Source: Marispirochaeta aestuarii | GTDB lineage: Bacteria; Spirochaetota; Spirochaetia; JC444; Marispirochaetaceae | Assembly: GCF_002087085.1 (NCBI RefSeq) | Contig: NZ_MWQY01000002.1 | Location: 1 to 64,000 of the forward strand | Direction of reading: 5' to 3' | Length of the DNA stretch: 64,000 nucleotides | In this document: positions 16,026 through 25,165 of the stretch, piece by piece | How positions within the stretch are numbered: position 1 is the first letter of the stretch | Layout: each line of letters opens with the position of its first letter | Made by a program: the position numbers and the translations under genes | Notes under the pieces: model-generated | What the model was told of the DNA's origin: nothing | What the model saw: only the letters and a program-made list of their open reading frames with translations | Database searches by the model: none

Positions 16026-17326
16026 CAGCTGGAACAGTCGCCGCGATAATGTTCATACTGCTTATCGTCCTCATTATTTTACGCGTTCCGGTCAGTTTTA
16101 CCCTGGCCTTCGCCGTTGTACCTATTCTTTTGCTCACTCCCAGGGTCTCGCCGCTCATGCTGCTGCAGCGCATGATGGTTCAGTACGGGTCCTTTCTGCT
16201 ATTATCGATACCCTTCTTCTTACTGGCCGCTGTCATCATGAACGAGGCCAAGATCACCGACCGGCTGATCAGGTTCTCCCGCTCCATGGTGGGACCCCTT
16301 CCCGGCGGTCTTGGCCACGTTAATGTTGCGGTAAGTATGCTCTTTGCAGGTATCTCCGGTTCCTCCAATGCGGATGCCGCCGGTATCGGTTCCGTACTTA
16401 TTCCCGCCATGGAGAAAGAGGGCTACGACAAGAACTTCACCGTAGCCGTTACAGCCTGTTCGGCGGTAATGGGAAACATCATTCCCCCAAGTATTACCAT
16501 GGTTGTGTGGGGCGGGGTCATGAGTACCTCCGTTTCCGGGCTCTTTCTGGCCGGCTTTGTTCCCGGCGTAATGATCGCCCTCTTTCAGATGGCCCTGGTA
16601 CTCTACTTTGCCCTCAAGCGGGGATATCCCCGGGACGCGCGATTCAGCATAAAGGAATTTATTCAGAGCTTTCGCGGAGCAATCCTGGCCCTGGTTACAC
16701 CGCTGATTATCGTCGGCGGTATCGTCTTCGGAATCGTTACCCCCACCGAAGCTTCCATGGTGGCGGTTATCTACTCCCTTTTCCTGGGTATGTTCATCTA
16801 CAAAACCGTCTCCTTCAACAAGTTTGTCGGTCTCATGCTGGATACCGCCAAGCTGGCTTCCATCGTGCTCTTTGCCGTAGGAAGCGCCTCCATATACGGC
16901 TGGGTCCTGGCCTACTACAAAATCCCGAACTTCCTGGTTGACGTTCTCGGCGGTATTACGACCACACCCTCCCTGATGCTCATGATCTTTGTGGGAATTT
17001 TCCTGCTGGTGGGAACCTTCATGGACTCCGTTCCCGCCATCGTCATCCTCGGGCCCCTGCTCGCTCCCATTGCAGAGCATGTCGGGATACACCCCCTTCA
17101 CTTCGCCATCGTGGGAGTTGTCTCCCTGGCCTTCGGACTGGTAACCCCTCCCTACGGGCTCTGCCTGCTGATATCCAGCGAGATCGCCGGGATTAACGCC
17201 ATGCGTCCCCTCAAGGAGGTCGGACTCTTCCTGCTTTCCATGCTGGCGGTATTGCTTCTGATCATATTCTTTCCGTCCCTGACCCTGGCTATTCCCCAGG
17301 CCTTCATGCCGGAACTCTTTTTATAG
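16022..17326 (+). CDS. dctM: TRAP transporter large permease (DctM family), system 2
   Basis: A 434-residue multi-pass permease. Family landmarks are LPGGLGHVNVAVSMLFAGISGSS, FVPGVMIALFQM, GIVTPTEASMVAVIYSLFLG and FGLVTPPYGLCLLISSE. It overlaps the dctQ stop by four bases and ends seven bases before the CoA-transferase ATG, so transport and catabolism are one transcript. Length and hydrophobic pattern are typical. Confidence 0.95.
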   Translation: MTAGTVAAIMFILLIVLIILRVPVSFTLAFAVVPILLLTPRVSPLMLLQRMMVQYGSFLLLSIPFFLLAAVIMNEAKITDRLIRFSRSMVGPLPGGLGHVNVAVSMLFAGISGSSNADAAGIGSVLIPAMEKEGYDKNFTVAVTACSAVMGNIIPPSITMVVWGGVMSTSVSGLFLAGFVPGVMIALFQMALVLYFALKRGYPRDARFSIKEFIQSFRGAILALVTPLIIVGGIVFGIVTPTEASMVAVIYSLFLGMFIYKTVSFNKFVGLMLDTAKLASIVLFAVGSASIYGWVLAYYKIPNFLVDVLGGITTTPSLMLMIFVGIFLLVGTFMDSVPAIVILGPLLAPIAEHVGIHPLHFAIVGVVSLAFGLVTPPYGLCLLISSEIAGINAMRPLKEVGLFLLSMLAVLLLIIFFPSLTLAIPQAFMPELFL

Positions 17327-17332
17327 ACTGTT

Positions 17333-18859
17333 ATGAAAGATAAAATACTGAGCGCCGAAGCCGCCGTCGCCCTCATAGGGGACGGCGCACGGGTTGCCCT
17401 CCACGGTTCGGGGGGCGGCATCTGTGAACCCACCCTGCTGTTGAAGAAGCTGGGAGAACGCTTTCAGAAAAACGGAAACCCAAAGGGAATAAGCATTGTC
17501 CATTCCACGGGCATAGGCAACAAGGAGGGCACCGGAATCGACCTTATCGCCTTTGCGGGCCTTGTCAAGCGTGACATTGCAGGACATTTCGGGATGTCCC
17601 CCAAAATGGGAGAGCTGATCCTGGGAAACCAGGTGGAGGCCTATAACTTTCCCCAGGGGGTACTCTCCCATATGTTTCACGCCGTGGCTGCCAGAACACC
17701 GGGGGTCATTACCAAGATAGGCCTCAACACCTACGTGGACCCGCGCCTCGAGGGCGGAAAGGCCAACGATCTCGCCACGGAAGACCTGGTAAAGGTCATA
17801 GAACTGGATGGCGAAGAGTGGCTCTTCTTCCCCCGCTTTGAGTTCGACTTTGCCTTTGTCCGGGGAACCACCGCCGACCTTAACGGAAATATAACCAATG
17901 AGGAAGACGGGCCCTTTCTGGAGGGGATGGCAATCGCCCAGGCAGTCAAAAACTGCGGAGGGACGGTTATAGCCCAGGTCAAGTATCTGGCTGAGAACGG
18001 AACCCTGGACCCGCAGCAGGTACGTATCCCGGGAATCTACGTCGATCATATCGTCGTGGATCCCGAACAGACCCAGACCTGTCTGCACAGCTACGAACCC
18101 TCCTTTGCCGGGAAGGTCCGGATTCCCCTTACAAGGATGGAACCCCTGTCCCTGGGACCGAAGAAGATTATTGCCCGGCGGGCGGCGAAGGAACTCTTCG
18201 AAGGAGCCATCGTAAACCTTGGATATGGCGCACCTGACGGAGTGGCAGCCGTGGCTTCCGAAGAAGGCATCCTGGACAAGTTTACCCTGACCGTCGAACA
18301 GGGATCCATCGGCGGACGTCCCGCGGGGGGCGTAGTCTTCGGCACCGCCTACAACCCGGAGGCCATAATTCCCATGGACGCCCAGTTCACATTCTACGAC
18401 GGCGGCGGGCTGGATCTGGCCTATCTTGGCATGGCCCAGGTCGATCAGCACGGGAACGTCAACTCCAGCCGGGTCGGACGCATGCTCGCAGGCTGCGGAG
18501 GCTTCATCAATATTACCCAGAACGCAAAAAAGGTGATCTTCTGCGGGACCTTTACTGCCAAGGGGCTCAAGTGCTCCGTGGGAGACGGCAAAATCAGCAT
18601 CGACCAGGAAGGTTCGGTACGGAAATTCGTGGACCGGGCGGCCCAGATCACCTTCAGCGGTGATTACGCCGGCAGCCTCGGACAGCCGGTACTCTATGTC
18701 ACGGAACGGGCGGTTTTTTCCCGCAGCCCGGAAGGGCTGATGCTGGAGGAGATTGCCCCGGGAGTCGACCTTGAACGGGACATTCTGGCACATATGGATT
18801 TCAAGCCCCTTATTTCACCGGATCTGAAAGAGATGGACCCGGACTTCTTCCGGGAGTGA
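17333..18859 (+). CDS. Propionate/acetate-type CoA-transferase (fused class I)
   Basis: A 508-residue fused alpha-beta family I CoA-transferase, which moves CoA between acyl-CoA (often acetyl- or propionyl-CoA) and a free carboxylic acid. LHGSGGGICEPTLLLKKLGERF is in the first domain. The second domain holds the active-site Glu322 in LTVEQGSIGGRPAGGVVFG, which forms the glutamyl-CoA thioester in the family, then DAQFTFYDGGGLDLAYLGMAQVD. Length fits Pct-type enzymes. The following enoyl-CoA hydratase suggests that the imported acid, or a product of the glycyl-radical-type enzyme, is activated to its CoA ester and hydrated or dehydrated. No clear ribosome-binding site shows beyond the dctM end, so coupling is likely. 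Confidence 0.9.
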   Translation: MKDKILSAEAAVALIGDGARVALHGSGGGICEPTLLLKKLGERFQKNGNPKGISIVHSTGIGNKEGTGIDLIAFAGLVKRDIAGHFGMSPKMGELILGNQVEAYNFPQGVLSHMFHAVAARTPGVITKIGLNTYVDPRLEGGKANDLATEDLVKVIELDGEEWLFFPRFEFDFAFVRGTTADLNGNITNEEDGPFLEGMAIAQAVKNCGGTVIAQVKYLAENGTLDPQQVRIPGIYVDHIVVDPEQTQTCLHSYEPSFAGKVRIPLTRMEPLSLGPKKIIARRAAKELFEGAIVNLGYGAPDGVAAVASEEGILDKFTLTVEQGSIGGRPAGGVVFGTAYNPEAIIPMDAQFTFYDGGGLDLAYLGMAQVDQHGNVNSSRVGRMLAGCGGFINITQNAKKVIFCGTFTAKGLKCSVGDGKISIDQEGSVRKFVDRAAQITFSGDYAGSLGQPVLYVTERAVFSRSPEGLMLEEIAPGVDLERDILAHMDFKPLISPDLKEMDPDFFRE

Positions 18860-18869
18860 GGACCTTTTC

Positions 18870-19646
18870 ATGATTACCACTGTAAAAATCGAACTGCGCG
18901 CCCCGGTGGCGCGCATCATTTTCAGCGTTGATCCGCCGGGAAAACCCCCGGCGGTGGATTATGATGTTATCGACCAGCTGGAGGAGGCTGTAAAAGGTAT
19001 CGCCTCCGCAGGTCCCGATATTCGTCTGGTCCTTGTGGAGAGTTCGGAACCCAGATATTTTGTAGTCGGGGCCAACCTGAAGGCCCTGCAGCAGATCGAC
19101 AGCCAGAGTATCCGACCCTGGGTACGCCGGGGACACGATGTATTCAACATGCTGCAGGAACTGGAGCTTCCGGTCATCGCTGTTGTGCGCGGCTTTGCCG
19201 GCGGAGGCGGACTTGAGCTGGCCCTGGCCTGCGACTTTATCTATGCCGCCGATAATGCCCGTTTCGCCCTGCCGGAAGCAGGGCTGGGTCTTATTCCCGG
19301 CTGGGGAGGGAGTCACCGCCTTCCCTTAAGGATCGGCGCAGCCCGGGCCAAGGAGATGGCCTTCTCCGCCCGGCCGATCGATGCCGCAACTGCCTATGAC
19401 TGGGGACTGATCAACTGGTACGGACCGGAAGAGGAGCTTCAGCAAAAGCTCGAGGAGATCTCCGCAAGCATCAGCGCAAACAGCCGGATATCCGTGGCCA
19501 TGGAAAAACAGCTTATCAATTCCGCTGACAGTCCGGACAATCCCCGCATGAAATTCGAAGAGGCCGCCGCCTCCACCGCCGCCATGAGTTCCAGCGATAC
19601 CTCCCGCAGACTTGAGGAGTTTTTCGAAAAACGGCGGAAAAAATAG
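18870..19646 (+). CDS. Enoyl-CoA hydratase/isomerase family protein
   Basis: A 258-residue crotonase-fold enzyme that adds or removes water on an acyl-CoA. Both catalytic glutamates of true hydratases are in place: one in AGGGGLELALACD and one in ALPEAGLGLIPGWGGSHRL. The oxyanion-hole region is near YFVVGANLKAL, where the usual FCAGADL is altered. The N-terminus (TTVKIELRAPVARIIFSVDPPGKPPAVDYDVIDQL) carries a short insert. It follows the CoA-transferase by ten bases and probably acts on its CoA product. Confidence 0.88.
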   Translation: MITTVKIELRAPVARIIFSVDPPGKPPAVDYDVIDQLEEAVKGIASAGPDIRLVLVESSEPRYFVVGANLKALQQIDSQSIRPWVRRGHDVFNMLQELELPVIAVVRGFAGGGGLELALACDFIYAADNARFALPEAGLGLIPGWGGSHRLPLRIGAARAKEMAFSARPIDAATAYDWGLINWYGPEEELQQKLEEISASISANSRISVAMEKQLINSADSPDNPRMKFEEAAASTAAMSSSDTSRRLEEFFEKRRKK

Positions 19647-19672
19647 CAGATTATCTACACAGGAGTCGCCTT

Positions 19673-22054
19673 ATGTCGTATCTGGACAACCCCATCCGGC
19701 TGCAGGAAGTCCGCAGTTTCTACCTTGAACGTCTTCTCAAGCCGAAGCTTACATCTGAACGGGCGGATATCGTGACCAGGTCCTATGCCCGAACCGAAGG
19801 TTCCCATCCCATAACCCGGCGGGCACAGGCCCTTAAGGACATCCTTGCCGAAATGAGCATCTACATCAAACCCTGGGAACTCCTGGCGGGCAATCTTGGA
19901 CCGGAACCCGTCTCCGCTCCGGTATTTCCCGAGGGCGGTGCCGATTTTATCCTCGAAGAGATGGACAGCTACGGCACCCGGCCGGGAGACAAGTTCGAAG
20001 TCAGCGAAGAGACAAAAACAGAGCTCCGGAGGATCCTTCCCCTGTGGAAAGGAAAAACCCTGAAGGAGTACGGCCTCTCCCTGATGCCGGAAGGTCCGGT
20101 ACGGATGCGGGAAGCCGGGGTATTCTCCGCGGAAAACATGCTCACCTGCGGTACCGGACACTTTCTGCCGGATTATACCAAGGTACTGGAGCAGGGCTTT
20201 CGCGGCATAAGCGAACAGGCTAAAGCAGCCCTTATGACCCTGGACCTGAGCCGGGAAGAGGGATACGAAAAACGCATCTTTTACGAGGCCGTGCTGACCA
20301 TCTGTGCCGCCGTCAGAGACTTCTCCCTCCGTTACGCCGAGCTTGCCGATTCCATGGCCGCTGAAGAAAAGGAGGAAGAACGGCGAAGGGAACTGAAAAA
20401 AATCGCGGAGGTCTGCCGCAGGGTGCCCTGGGAGCCCGCCGCAGGTTTCGCCGAAGCCGTCCAGAGCCTCTGGTTCACCCACCTGGTCTGTTATATCGAC
20501 TCCAACGGTTACGGCGTAACCCTGGGACGCTCCGCCTCCTGTCTGTATCCCTGGTATCGATCAAGTATTGCTTCCGGAGAGATCGACAGGGAAGGAGCGC
20601 TGGCTCTTCTTGTAAGTCTCTTTTTCAAGACAAACGACATCCTGAAGCTCTACAACAACAACGCCGCCCAGAATTACGGCGGCTTTCCCGTGGGACAGCC
20701 GGTCCAGCTGGGGGGAATCAACGCCGCCGGAGAGGACGATACCAACGAACTGAGCTTCCTCTTTCTGGAGGCGGAGAAAAAGGTAAAACTTTATCAGCCG
20801 GATATCGGCTTTCTGTGGACCGAAAAGATCAATCCCGGGTTTTTCCGGGCGGCAACGGAACTTGTGGCAACAAACTCAAAGCCCAAGTTTTTCAACTACC
20901 ATGTGGGTTCCGCCATGTACCGCCAGGCGGGATTATCGGAAGAGACTGCCCAAAAGGACTGGGCCTTTATCGGCTGCGTCGAATACGGAGTCCCGGGTAA
21001 AACCTGGACCTGGGCCGACGCCGCCATGTTCAACCTGGCAAAATGCCTTGAACTGGCCCTTAACGACGGGATAGACCCGGTAAGCGGCAGCCGCCTCGGG
21101 CCCCAGACAGGAAGCCCGGAGGACTTCAAGGATTTCAGCCAGTTTCTCTCCGCCCTGCAGCGGCAGATTGCCTACATGTTTGACCTGACGGTTCAGGGCA
21201 TAACCGCTTTACAGGTTGCCCATAAACACTGCTGGCCGGAACCCTACGAATCTCTGCTTGTAGACGGCTGCATGCAGAGCGGCAGGGAGGTCAACCAGGG
21301 CGGCGCCACATCCTACCACACAGGCGTCCAGTTCGTGGGATTCGCCACGGTGGTGGATTCACTGCTTGCGATAAAACACTTTGTGTTCGAGCACCGGAGC
21401 ATAAACTTCCGGGACCTGGTGGACAACCTTGGAGAAAATTTCAGGAATAATGAGGTACTCCGTGTACGTCTTTTGCGGGAGACCCCCCGGTTTGGTATGG
21501 ACAGGGATGATATAAACTCCCTGGCGGGAGAGGTTTTCACCTACTGCTGCGACACCGCAGGCCGTTACCGGGATATATGGGGAGGGCTCTATACTGCAAG
21601 TCTCTACAGCCTCACGGCCCATGTAGGTTTCGGCGCCCGGGTCGGGGCGACTCCGGACGGCCGGATGGCCTTCTCTCCCCTATCCGATGCCAGTTCACCA
21701 TCTCAGGGACTGCAGAACGGCTCCGTGACCGAGATCTTCACCACCCAGTCGAAGCTCCCTCACCACAAGGCCATAAACGGTACCCTGCTGAACATGAAGC
21801 TCAACAAGAAACTGCTGTCCGGCCCGGAAGGAACGGCCAGGCTGCAGAACCTTATAAGCACCTACTTCAAGATGGGAGGCTTTCATGTTCAGTTCAATGT
21901 CGTGGACGTGGAGGTTCTCAAGGATGCCCAGGCGAATCCGGACAAGTATCCAGATTTCCTGATCCGGGTCGCCGCTTACGTTACCAACTGGAATCAGCTG
22001 AGCCGGGATGTTCAGAACGAGATAATATCCCGGGCCGAGATGGAGAGTTTTTAG
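19673..22054 (+). CDS. Glycyl-radical-family enzyme (PFL/dehydratase type) with Gly-to-Ala at the radical site
   Basis: A 793-residue member of the pyruvate formate-lyase/glycerol dehydratase superfamily. Family landmarks are VGDRHPITR-like GSHPITRRAQAL near the start, Cys435 and Glu437 in FIGCVEYG (thiyl and acid/base positions), TWTWADAAMFNLAK, and GFHVQFNVVDVEVLKDAQANP near the end. The radical loop, normally RVxGY, reads LIRVAAYV, so the glycine is Ala768 (codon GCT at 21974-21976). Everything around it aligns. Family members add or remove water, or split C-C, C-N or C-S bonds, on small alcohols and acids. The substrate class cannot be fixed. An activase gene follows directly. Whether this protein is active is open. 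Confidence 0.85.
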   Translation: MSYLDNPIRLQEVRSFYLERLLKPKLTSERADIVTRSYARTEGSHPITRRAQALKDILAEMSIYIKPWELLAGNLGPEPVSAPVFPEGGADFILEEMDSYGTRPGDKFEVSEETKTELRRILPLWKGKTLKEYGLSLMPEGPVRMREAGVFSAENMLTCGTGHFLPDYTKVLEQGFRGISEQAKAALMTLDLSREEGYEKRIFYEAVLTICAAVRDFSLRYAELADSMAAEEKEEERRRELKKIAEVCRRVPWEPAAGFAEAVQSLWFTHLVCYIDSNGYGVTLGRSASCLYPWYRSSIASGEIDREGALALLVSLFFKTNDILKLYNNNAAQNYGGFPVGQPVQLGGINAAGEDDTNELSFLFLEAEKKVKLYQPDIGFLWTEKINPGFFRAATELVATNSKPKFFNYHVGSAMYRQAGLSEETAQKDWAFIGCVEYGVPGKTWTWADAAMFNLAKCLELALNDGIDPVSGSRLGPQTGSPEDFKDFSQFLSALQRQIAYMFDLTVQGITALQVAHKHCWPEPYESLLVDGCMQSGREVNQGGATSYHTGVQFVGFATVVDSLLAIKHFVFEHRSINFRDLVDNLGENFRNNEVLRVRLLRETPRFGMDRDDINSLAGEVFTYCCDTAGRYRDIWGGLYTASLYSLTAHVGFGARVGATPDGRMAFSPLSDASSPSQGLQNGSVTEIFTTQSKLPHHKAINGTLLNMKLNKKLLSGPEGTARLQNLISTYFKMGGFHVQFNVVDVEVLKDAQANPDKYPDFLIRVAAYVTNWNQLSRDVQNEIISRAEMESF

Positions 22055-22059
22055 GCGCC

Positions 22060-23001
22060 GTGGATAATACCGTGCACAACGAAATCAGGGGGACAGTTTT
22101 TAACTGCGAAACCTTCAGCCTCCACAACGGACCGGGTATACGGACGACCCTTTTTCTCAAGGGCTGTCCCCTGCGCTGCCTGTGGTGCGCCAACCCTGAA
22201 AGCTGGAGTATGGAAGCCGAAGTCAGCTACAACCGGGAACTCTGCATCCCTGAATGCCACGAATGCGAGAAGGTTGCCGGAAGCGGCCTTCTTGAACGGG
22301 ACCGTGAGGGAAAAATTGTCATACCTCCCGCAGCCCCGCGAAGCGATCCTGCCCTTATAGCCGCTGCCCGGGCCTGCCCCGCCCGGGCGCTTTCGGTTGA
22401 GGGTTACACCATATCCGTGGACGAAGCCGCAAAGCTGCTCTGCAGGGACCGGCCTTTTTTCGAGGAATCCGGAGGCGGAGTTACCCTCTCCGGGGGTGAA
22501 CCTCTTCTGCAGCCCGAATTTTCGGCTGCGCTCCTGGGACGCCTGAAAACAGAGGGAATTCACACAGCCCTGGATACCTGCGGAGATGCTGCCCCGGAAG
22601 TATACAGGGAAGTTAGCAGTCTTGCAGACCTCATCCTCTTCGATTTCAAGGCCGCCCACAGCGGACTCCACAGGGAATGCACCGGACAATCCAACGAGAG
22701 GATTCTGGTGAACCTGGAGCAGACTGCCGCGGAACGTCCGGAGCAGCTGCGGGTACGTATTCCCTTTATTCCCGGACTCAATGGAACCGAAGGGGAGTTA
22801 TCTGCCATGGCCAGGGTATTAAAGGGACTGGGGATATCCCGGGCGGAACTTCTTCCTTACCATCGCCTGGGAATTCACAAGTACCGGCAGCAGGGCAAGG
22901 AATATACTTTGGGATCAGTGGAAATCCCGGGTTCGGAAATCCTGAAGACAGCAGTCCGTATCTGCAGGGACCTGGGAGTCGAACTGCATATACAGCACTA
23001 G
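22060..23001 (+). CDS. Glycyl-radical enzyme activating protein (radical SAM)
   Basis: A 313-residue radical SAM activase. FSLHNGPGIRTTLFLKGCPLRCLWCANPES carries the Cx3Cx2C [4Fe-4S] motif. CIPECHEC with a later ACPARAL suggests one auxiliary iron-sulfur cluster. SGGGVTLSGGEPLLQPEF is the SAM-binding GGE region, and DLILFDFKAAHSGLHRECTG follows. The GTG at 22060 is preferred because GGAG lies just upstream and it follows the enzyme stop at once; GTG at 22072 is an alternative. All cofactor residues are intact, which makes the missing glycine in its apparent partner more striking. Confidence 0.9.
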   Translation: MDNTVHNEIRGTVFNCETFSLHNGPGIRTTLFLKGCPLRCLWCANPESWSMEAEVSYNRELCIPECHECEKVAGSGLLERDREGKIVIPPAAPRSDPALIAAARACPARALSVEGYTISVDEAAKLLCRDRPFFEESGGGVTLSGGEPLLQPEFSAALLGRLKTEGIHTALDTCGDAAPEVYREVSSLADLILFDFKAAHSGLHRECTGQSNERILVNLEQTAAERPEQLRVRIPFIPGLNGTEGELSAMARVLKGLGISRAELLPYHRLGIHKYRQQGKEYTLGSVEIPGSEILKTAVRICRDLGVELHIQH

Positions 23002-23007
23002 AAGAGC

Positions 23008-23682
23008 CTAGTTCTTAACCTGGGACTCCTGGACCATATTCCCCTGGATTACCAGGGTGAGGACCCGGATTTTACTGTTCTCGATATGCCGGGTAAGCAG
23101 TTCCGAGGCTTTCTCGATATCCCGGATACAGAGGGCGTCTATCAGCTCTATATGCTCCTGGATAGTGACATCCTTGGAAAACTGCTGCCTCAGGCTCAGC
23201 TCCCAGAAGGTCTGGGTAAGCCGGTACAGCTGATCCAGCATACGGATAAGCCGCCGCCTGCCGCTGGATTGAATAAGATAGGAGTGAAAATACCCGTCCA
23301 CCCGTGCATGCTCCTGGAAGTCGAGACTGTCCTTCAACCCCAGGATAAGGGCCTTCATTTCAAGCAGCTTCTGTATGCTCAGAGAGTTTGCCGCCCTTCG
23401 CAGGGCCAGAGACTCGAGTTCCCTGCGCAGTTCGTAAATATCCTCGAGATCGTCCGCGGTAAAGGGAAAAATACGGGCTCCCCTCTTGGGAAGAATCTCT
23501 ATCAGGTGGTCCTGTTCGAGATTCTGCAGTACACTGCGCACCGGGGATCTGCTGACATTGAACTCCCGGGCCAGGAGGTCCTCCCGCAACCAGGTATCTT
23601 CAGGATATTCGTTTTGTATTATCCTGTTGAAAAGGGTGGTGTAAATTTCATGCCGAGTCGTTTTAGTATTCTTGTTTTCCAT
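23008..23682 (-). CDS. GntR family regulator, FCD subfamily, paralogue A
   Basis: A 224-residue repressor-type protein. Residues ~8-75 form the winged helix (IYTTLFNRIIQNEYPEDTWLREDLLAREFNVSRSPVRSVLQNLEQDHLIEI in pieces). The rest is an all-helical FCD effector domain with HARVDGYFHSYLIQSSGRRRL and TIQEHIELIDALCIRD. It is closely related along its length to the regulator at 32742 (shared IYTTLF, FPFTADDLEDI, SGRRRLI-like and HIxNSKIR stretches). It converges on the activase gene and is divergent from TRAP operon 3, whose promoter holds TTGTA/TACAA sites. Confidence 0.9.
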   Translation of the reverse strand: MENKNTKTTRHEIYTTLFNRIIQNEYPEDTWLREDLLAREFNVSRSPVRSVLQNLEQDHLIEILPKRGARIFPFTADDLEDIYELRRELESLALRRAANSLSIQKLLEMKALILGLKDSLDFQEHARVDGYFHSYLIQSSGRRRLIRMLDQLYRLTQTFWELSLRQQFSKDVTIQEHIELIDALCIRDIEKASELLTRHIENSKIRVLTLVIQGNMVQESQVKN

Positions 23683-23777
23683 AATGTCCCAACCCTAACC
23701 ATTATTACACGGCCCCGGAGTATTGTATATAAGAAAATTTTCTCTTTTTCGCGCCCATATTGATTAAATCAGGTAAA

Positions 23778-23837
23778 CTTGTATACAGTTCAGATGCAGC
23801 TCGCTCTACTTATCGATTTAATATCGTTTATGTATAC
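23778..23837. promoter_or_regulatory. Two GTATAC sites upstream of TRAP operon 3
   Basis: GTATAC occurs at 23781-23786 (context TTGTATACAG) and 23832-23837 (TGTATACGAT). FCD-type GntR proteins commonly bind short palindromes with GT...AC cores, and the divergent GntR gene is the likely source of the binding protein. These are candidate operators only. Confidence 0.45.
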
Positions 23838-23862
23838 GATCAGCAAAGCTTATGGAAAATGT

Positions 23863-23891
23863 TTGACGTAAAGTCCATATCGTAGTATAAA
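23863..23891 (+). promoter_or_regulatory. Promoter of TRAP operon 3
   Basis: TTGACG (23863-23868), a 17-base spacer and TATAAA (23886-23891). Transcription should start near 23898, leaving a leader of about 60 bases before the binding-protein ATG. Confidence 0.75.
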
Positions 23892-23899
23892 GGATGTAA

Positions 23900-23924
23900 T
23901 ACAACCCTTTATCTCTGGGTTGTA
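23900..23924. promoter_or_regulatory. Inverted repeat at the TRAP operon 3 start
   Basis: TACAACCC and GGGTTGTA are perfect inverted arms nine bases apart, right at the predicted transcription start. They contain TACAA and TTGTA half-sites like those elsewhere in the GntR-bounded module. It could be the main GntR operator or a 5' hairpin in the leader. Confidence 0.55.
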
Positions 23925-23957
23925 CAAATACTAAATCTTGTGGAAAAGGAGTTTTTC

Positions 23958-25118
23958 ATGCAAGGAAAAAAATGGCTAGGTAAACTTTCCATTTCTCTCT
24001 TGGTAGTGTTGTCTCTTCTTGCCGTTTCATGCGCCAAAGAAGAGCCTGCCCAGGCTGCAGCCCCCGCGGCTCCCGCCGAATCTCAGCAGGCAGCATCCTC
24101 TGAGGCCATCCCCGACATGATCGATATGACCATGCCTTCGAGTACGGTTACCCTCAGACTGGCTTACGATGACCCCACCCTCTGGCCCAAGCAGGCAAAT
24201 GTTCCCGACCCCGAGCATGCTCAGGCACTGCTCTTCAAGGACTACGTGGAAAGCCAGACCGGCGGAGCTGTCAAGATTGACCTCTACGGTGCCGGCCAGC
24301 TCGGAACCTACCGGGAAACCCTGGAAATGGTTCAGCAGGGCTCCATGGACATCAACATTGGTACCGGATCTCTCGGTTCTTTCTTTGATCCCTTCCAGAT
24401 CTTCACCATCCCCTACCTCTTCAGCTCAGACGACATCGCCGTCGGCTACTTCGAGCGGAGCGAATGGTGGGCAGACCTGATGGATCAGATGGAAGACGAA
24501 ACCGGCATGAAGTACCTCGGTATGGGTCAGAACGGCTGGAGAAACTTCACCAACAACGTACGTGAAATCCGCAAACCCGAAGACCTCAAGGGCATCAAGT
24601 TCCGCGTTATGCAGAGCCCCGTATACGTGAAGATGATCGAGTCCATGGGCGGAAGCGCTGTTCCCATCGCCTGGAACGAGCTCTACACCGCACTGCAGAC
24701 CGGTGTTGTTGACGGCGAAGAGAACCCCATCTCCTCCATCGCCCTGGGTAAACTCCAGGAAGTTCAGAAATACCTGACCATGGACGGCCACGTATGGTCC
24801 GAAAACGTCATGGTTATGAACGCTGCGAAGTTCAACGACATGCCCGTAGGCGTTCAGCAGATCCTGGTTCAGGGCGGAATGCTGGCAGCTCGTGCCAACA
24901 ACGTTGCAGAGAGAATGGTATCCAATATCGTCAAGTTCGAAGAAGTTGCCAAGCAGATGCAGGTTTACTTCCCCACCGCCGGCGAAAAGGCTGAATTCCG
25001 CAAGGTTTCCCAGCCCGCGGTTATCGAATACCTGGAAGGCGAGCTTGGAGAAGACATGGTTAACGGCTTCCTGACCAGTGTTCAGCAGATGGAAGCAGAA
25101 CTCGGTTGGAGACGCTAA
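23958..25118 (+). CDS. dctP: TRAP transporter binding protein (DctP family, lipoprotein), system 3
   Basis: A 386-residue solute-binding protein. The ATG at 23958 is used because AAGGAG lies just before it. The signal ends in the lipobox LLAVSC, so it is probably lipid-anchored. A low-complexity Ala/Pro/Glu linker (QAAAPAAPAESQQAASSE) follows, then the DctP domain with YGAGQLGTYRETLEMVQQGSMD, FRVMQSPVYVKMIESMGGSAVPIAWNELYTALQTGVVDGEENP. The lipid anchor and linker set it apart from the other two binding proteins in the window. A hairpin separates it from dctQ. Confidence 0.93.
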   Translation: MQGKKWLGKLSISLLVVLSLLAVSCAKEEPAQAAAPAAPAESQQAASSEAIPDMIDMTMPSSTVTLRLAYDDPTLWPKQANVPDPEHAQALLFKDYVESQTGGAVKIDLYGAGQLGTYRETLEMVQQGSMDINIGTGSLGSFFDPFQIFTIPYLFSSDDIAVGYFERSEWWADLMDQMEDETGMKYLGMGQNGWRNFTNNVREIRKPEDLKGIKFRVMQSPVYVKMIESMGGSAVPIAWNELYTALQTGVVDGEENPISSIALGKLQEVQKYLTMDGHVWSENVMVMNAAKFNDMPVGVQQILVQGGMLAARANNVAERMVSNIVKFEEVAKQMQVYFPTAGEKAEFRKVSQPAVIEYLEGELGEDMVNGFLTSVQQMEAELGWRR

Positions 25119-25165
25119 TCTCTTCTTGCCTTTTTTCTACCGACACCCCTTAAGGGTGTTGCGAT

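Noticed and set aside
19673-22054. Assignment of the glycyl-radical-type enzyme as an isethionate or DHPS sulfite-lyase because a TRAP transporter is present
   Set aside because: No sulfite or taurine genes are nearby, substrate residues could not be compared, and the radical glycine is missing.
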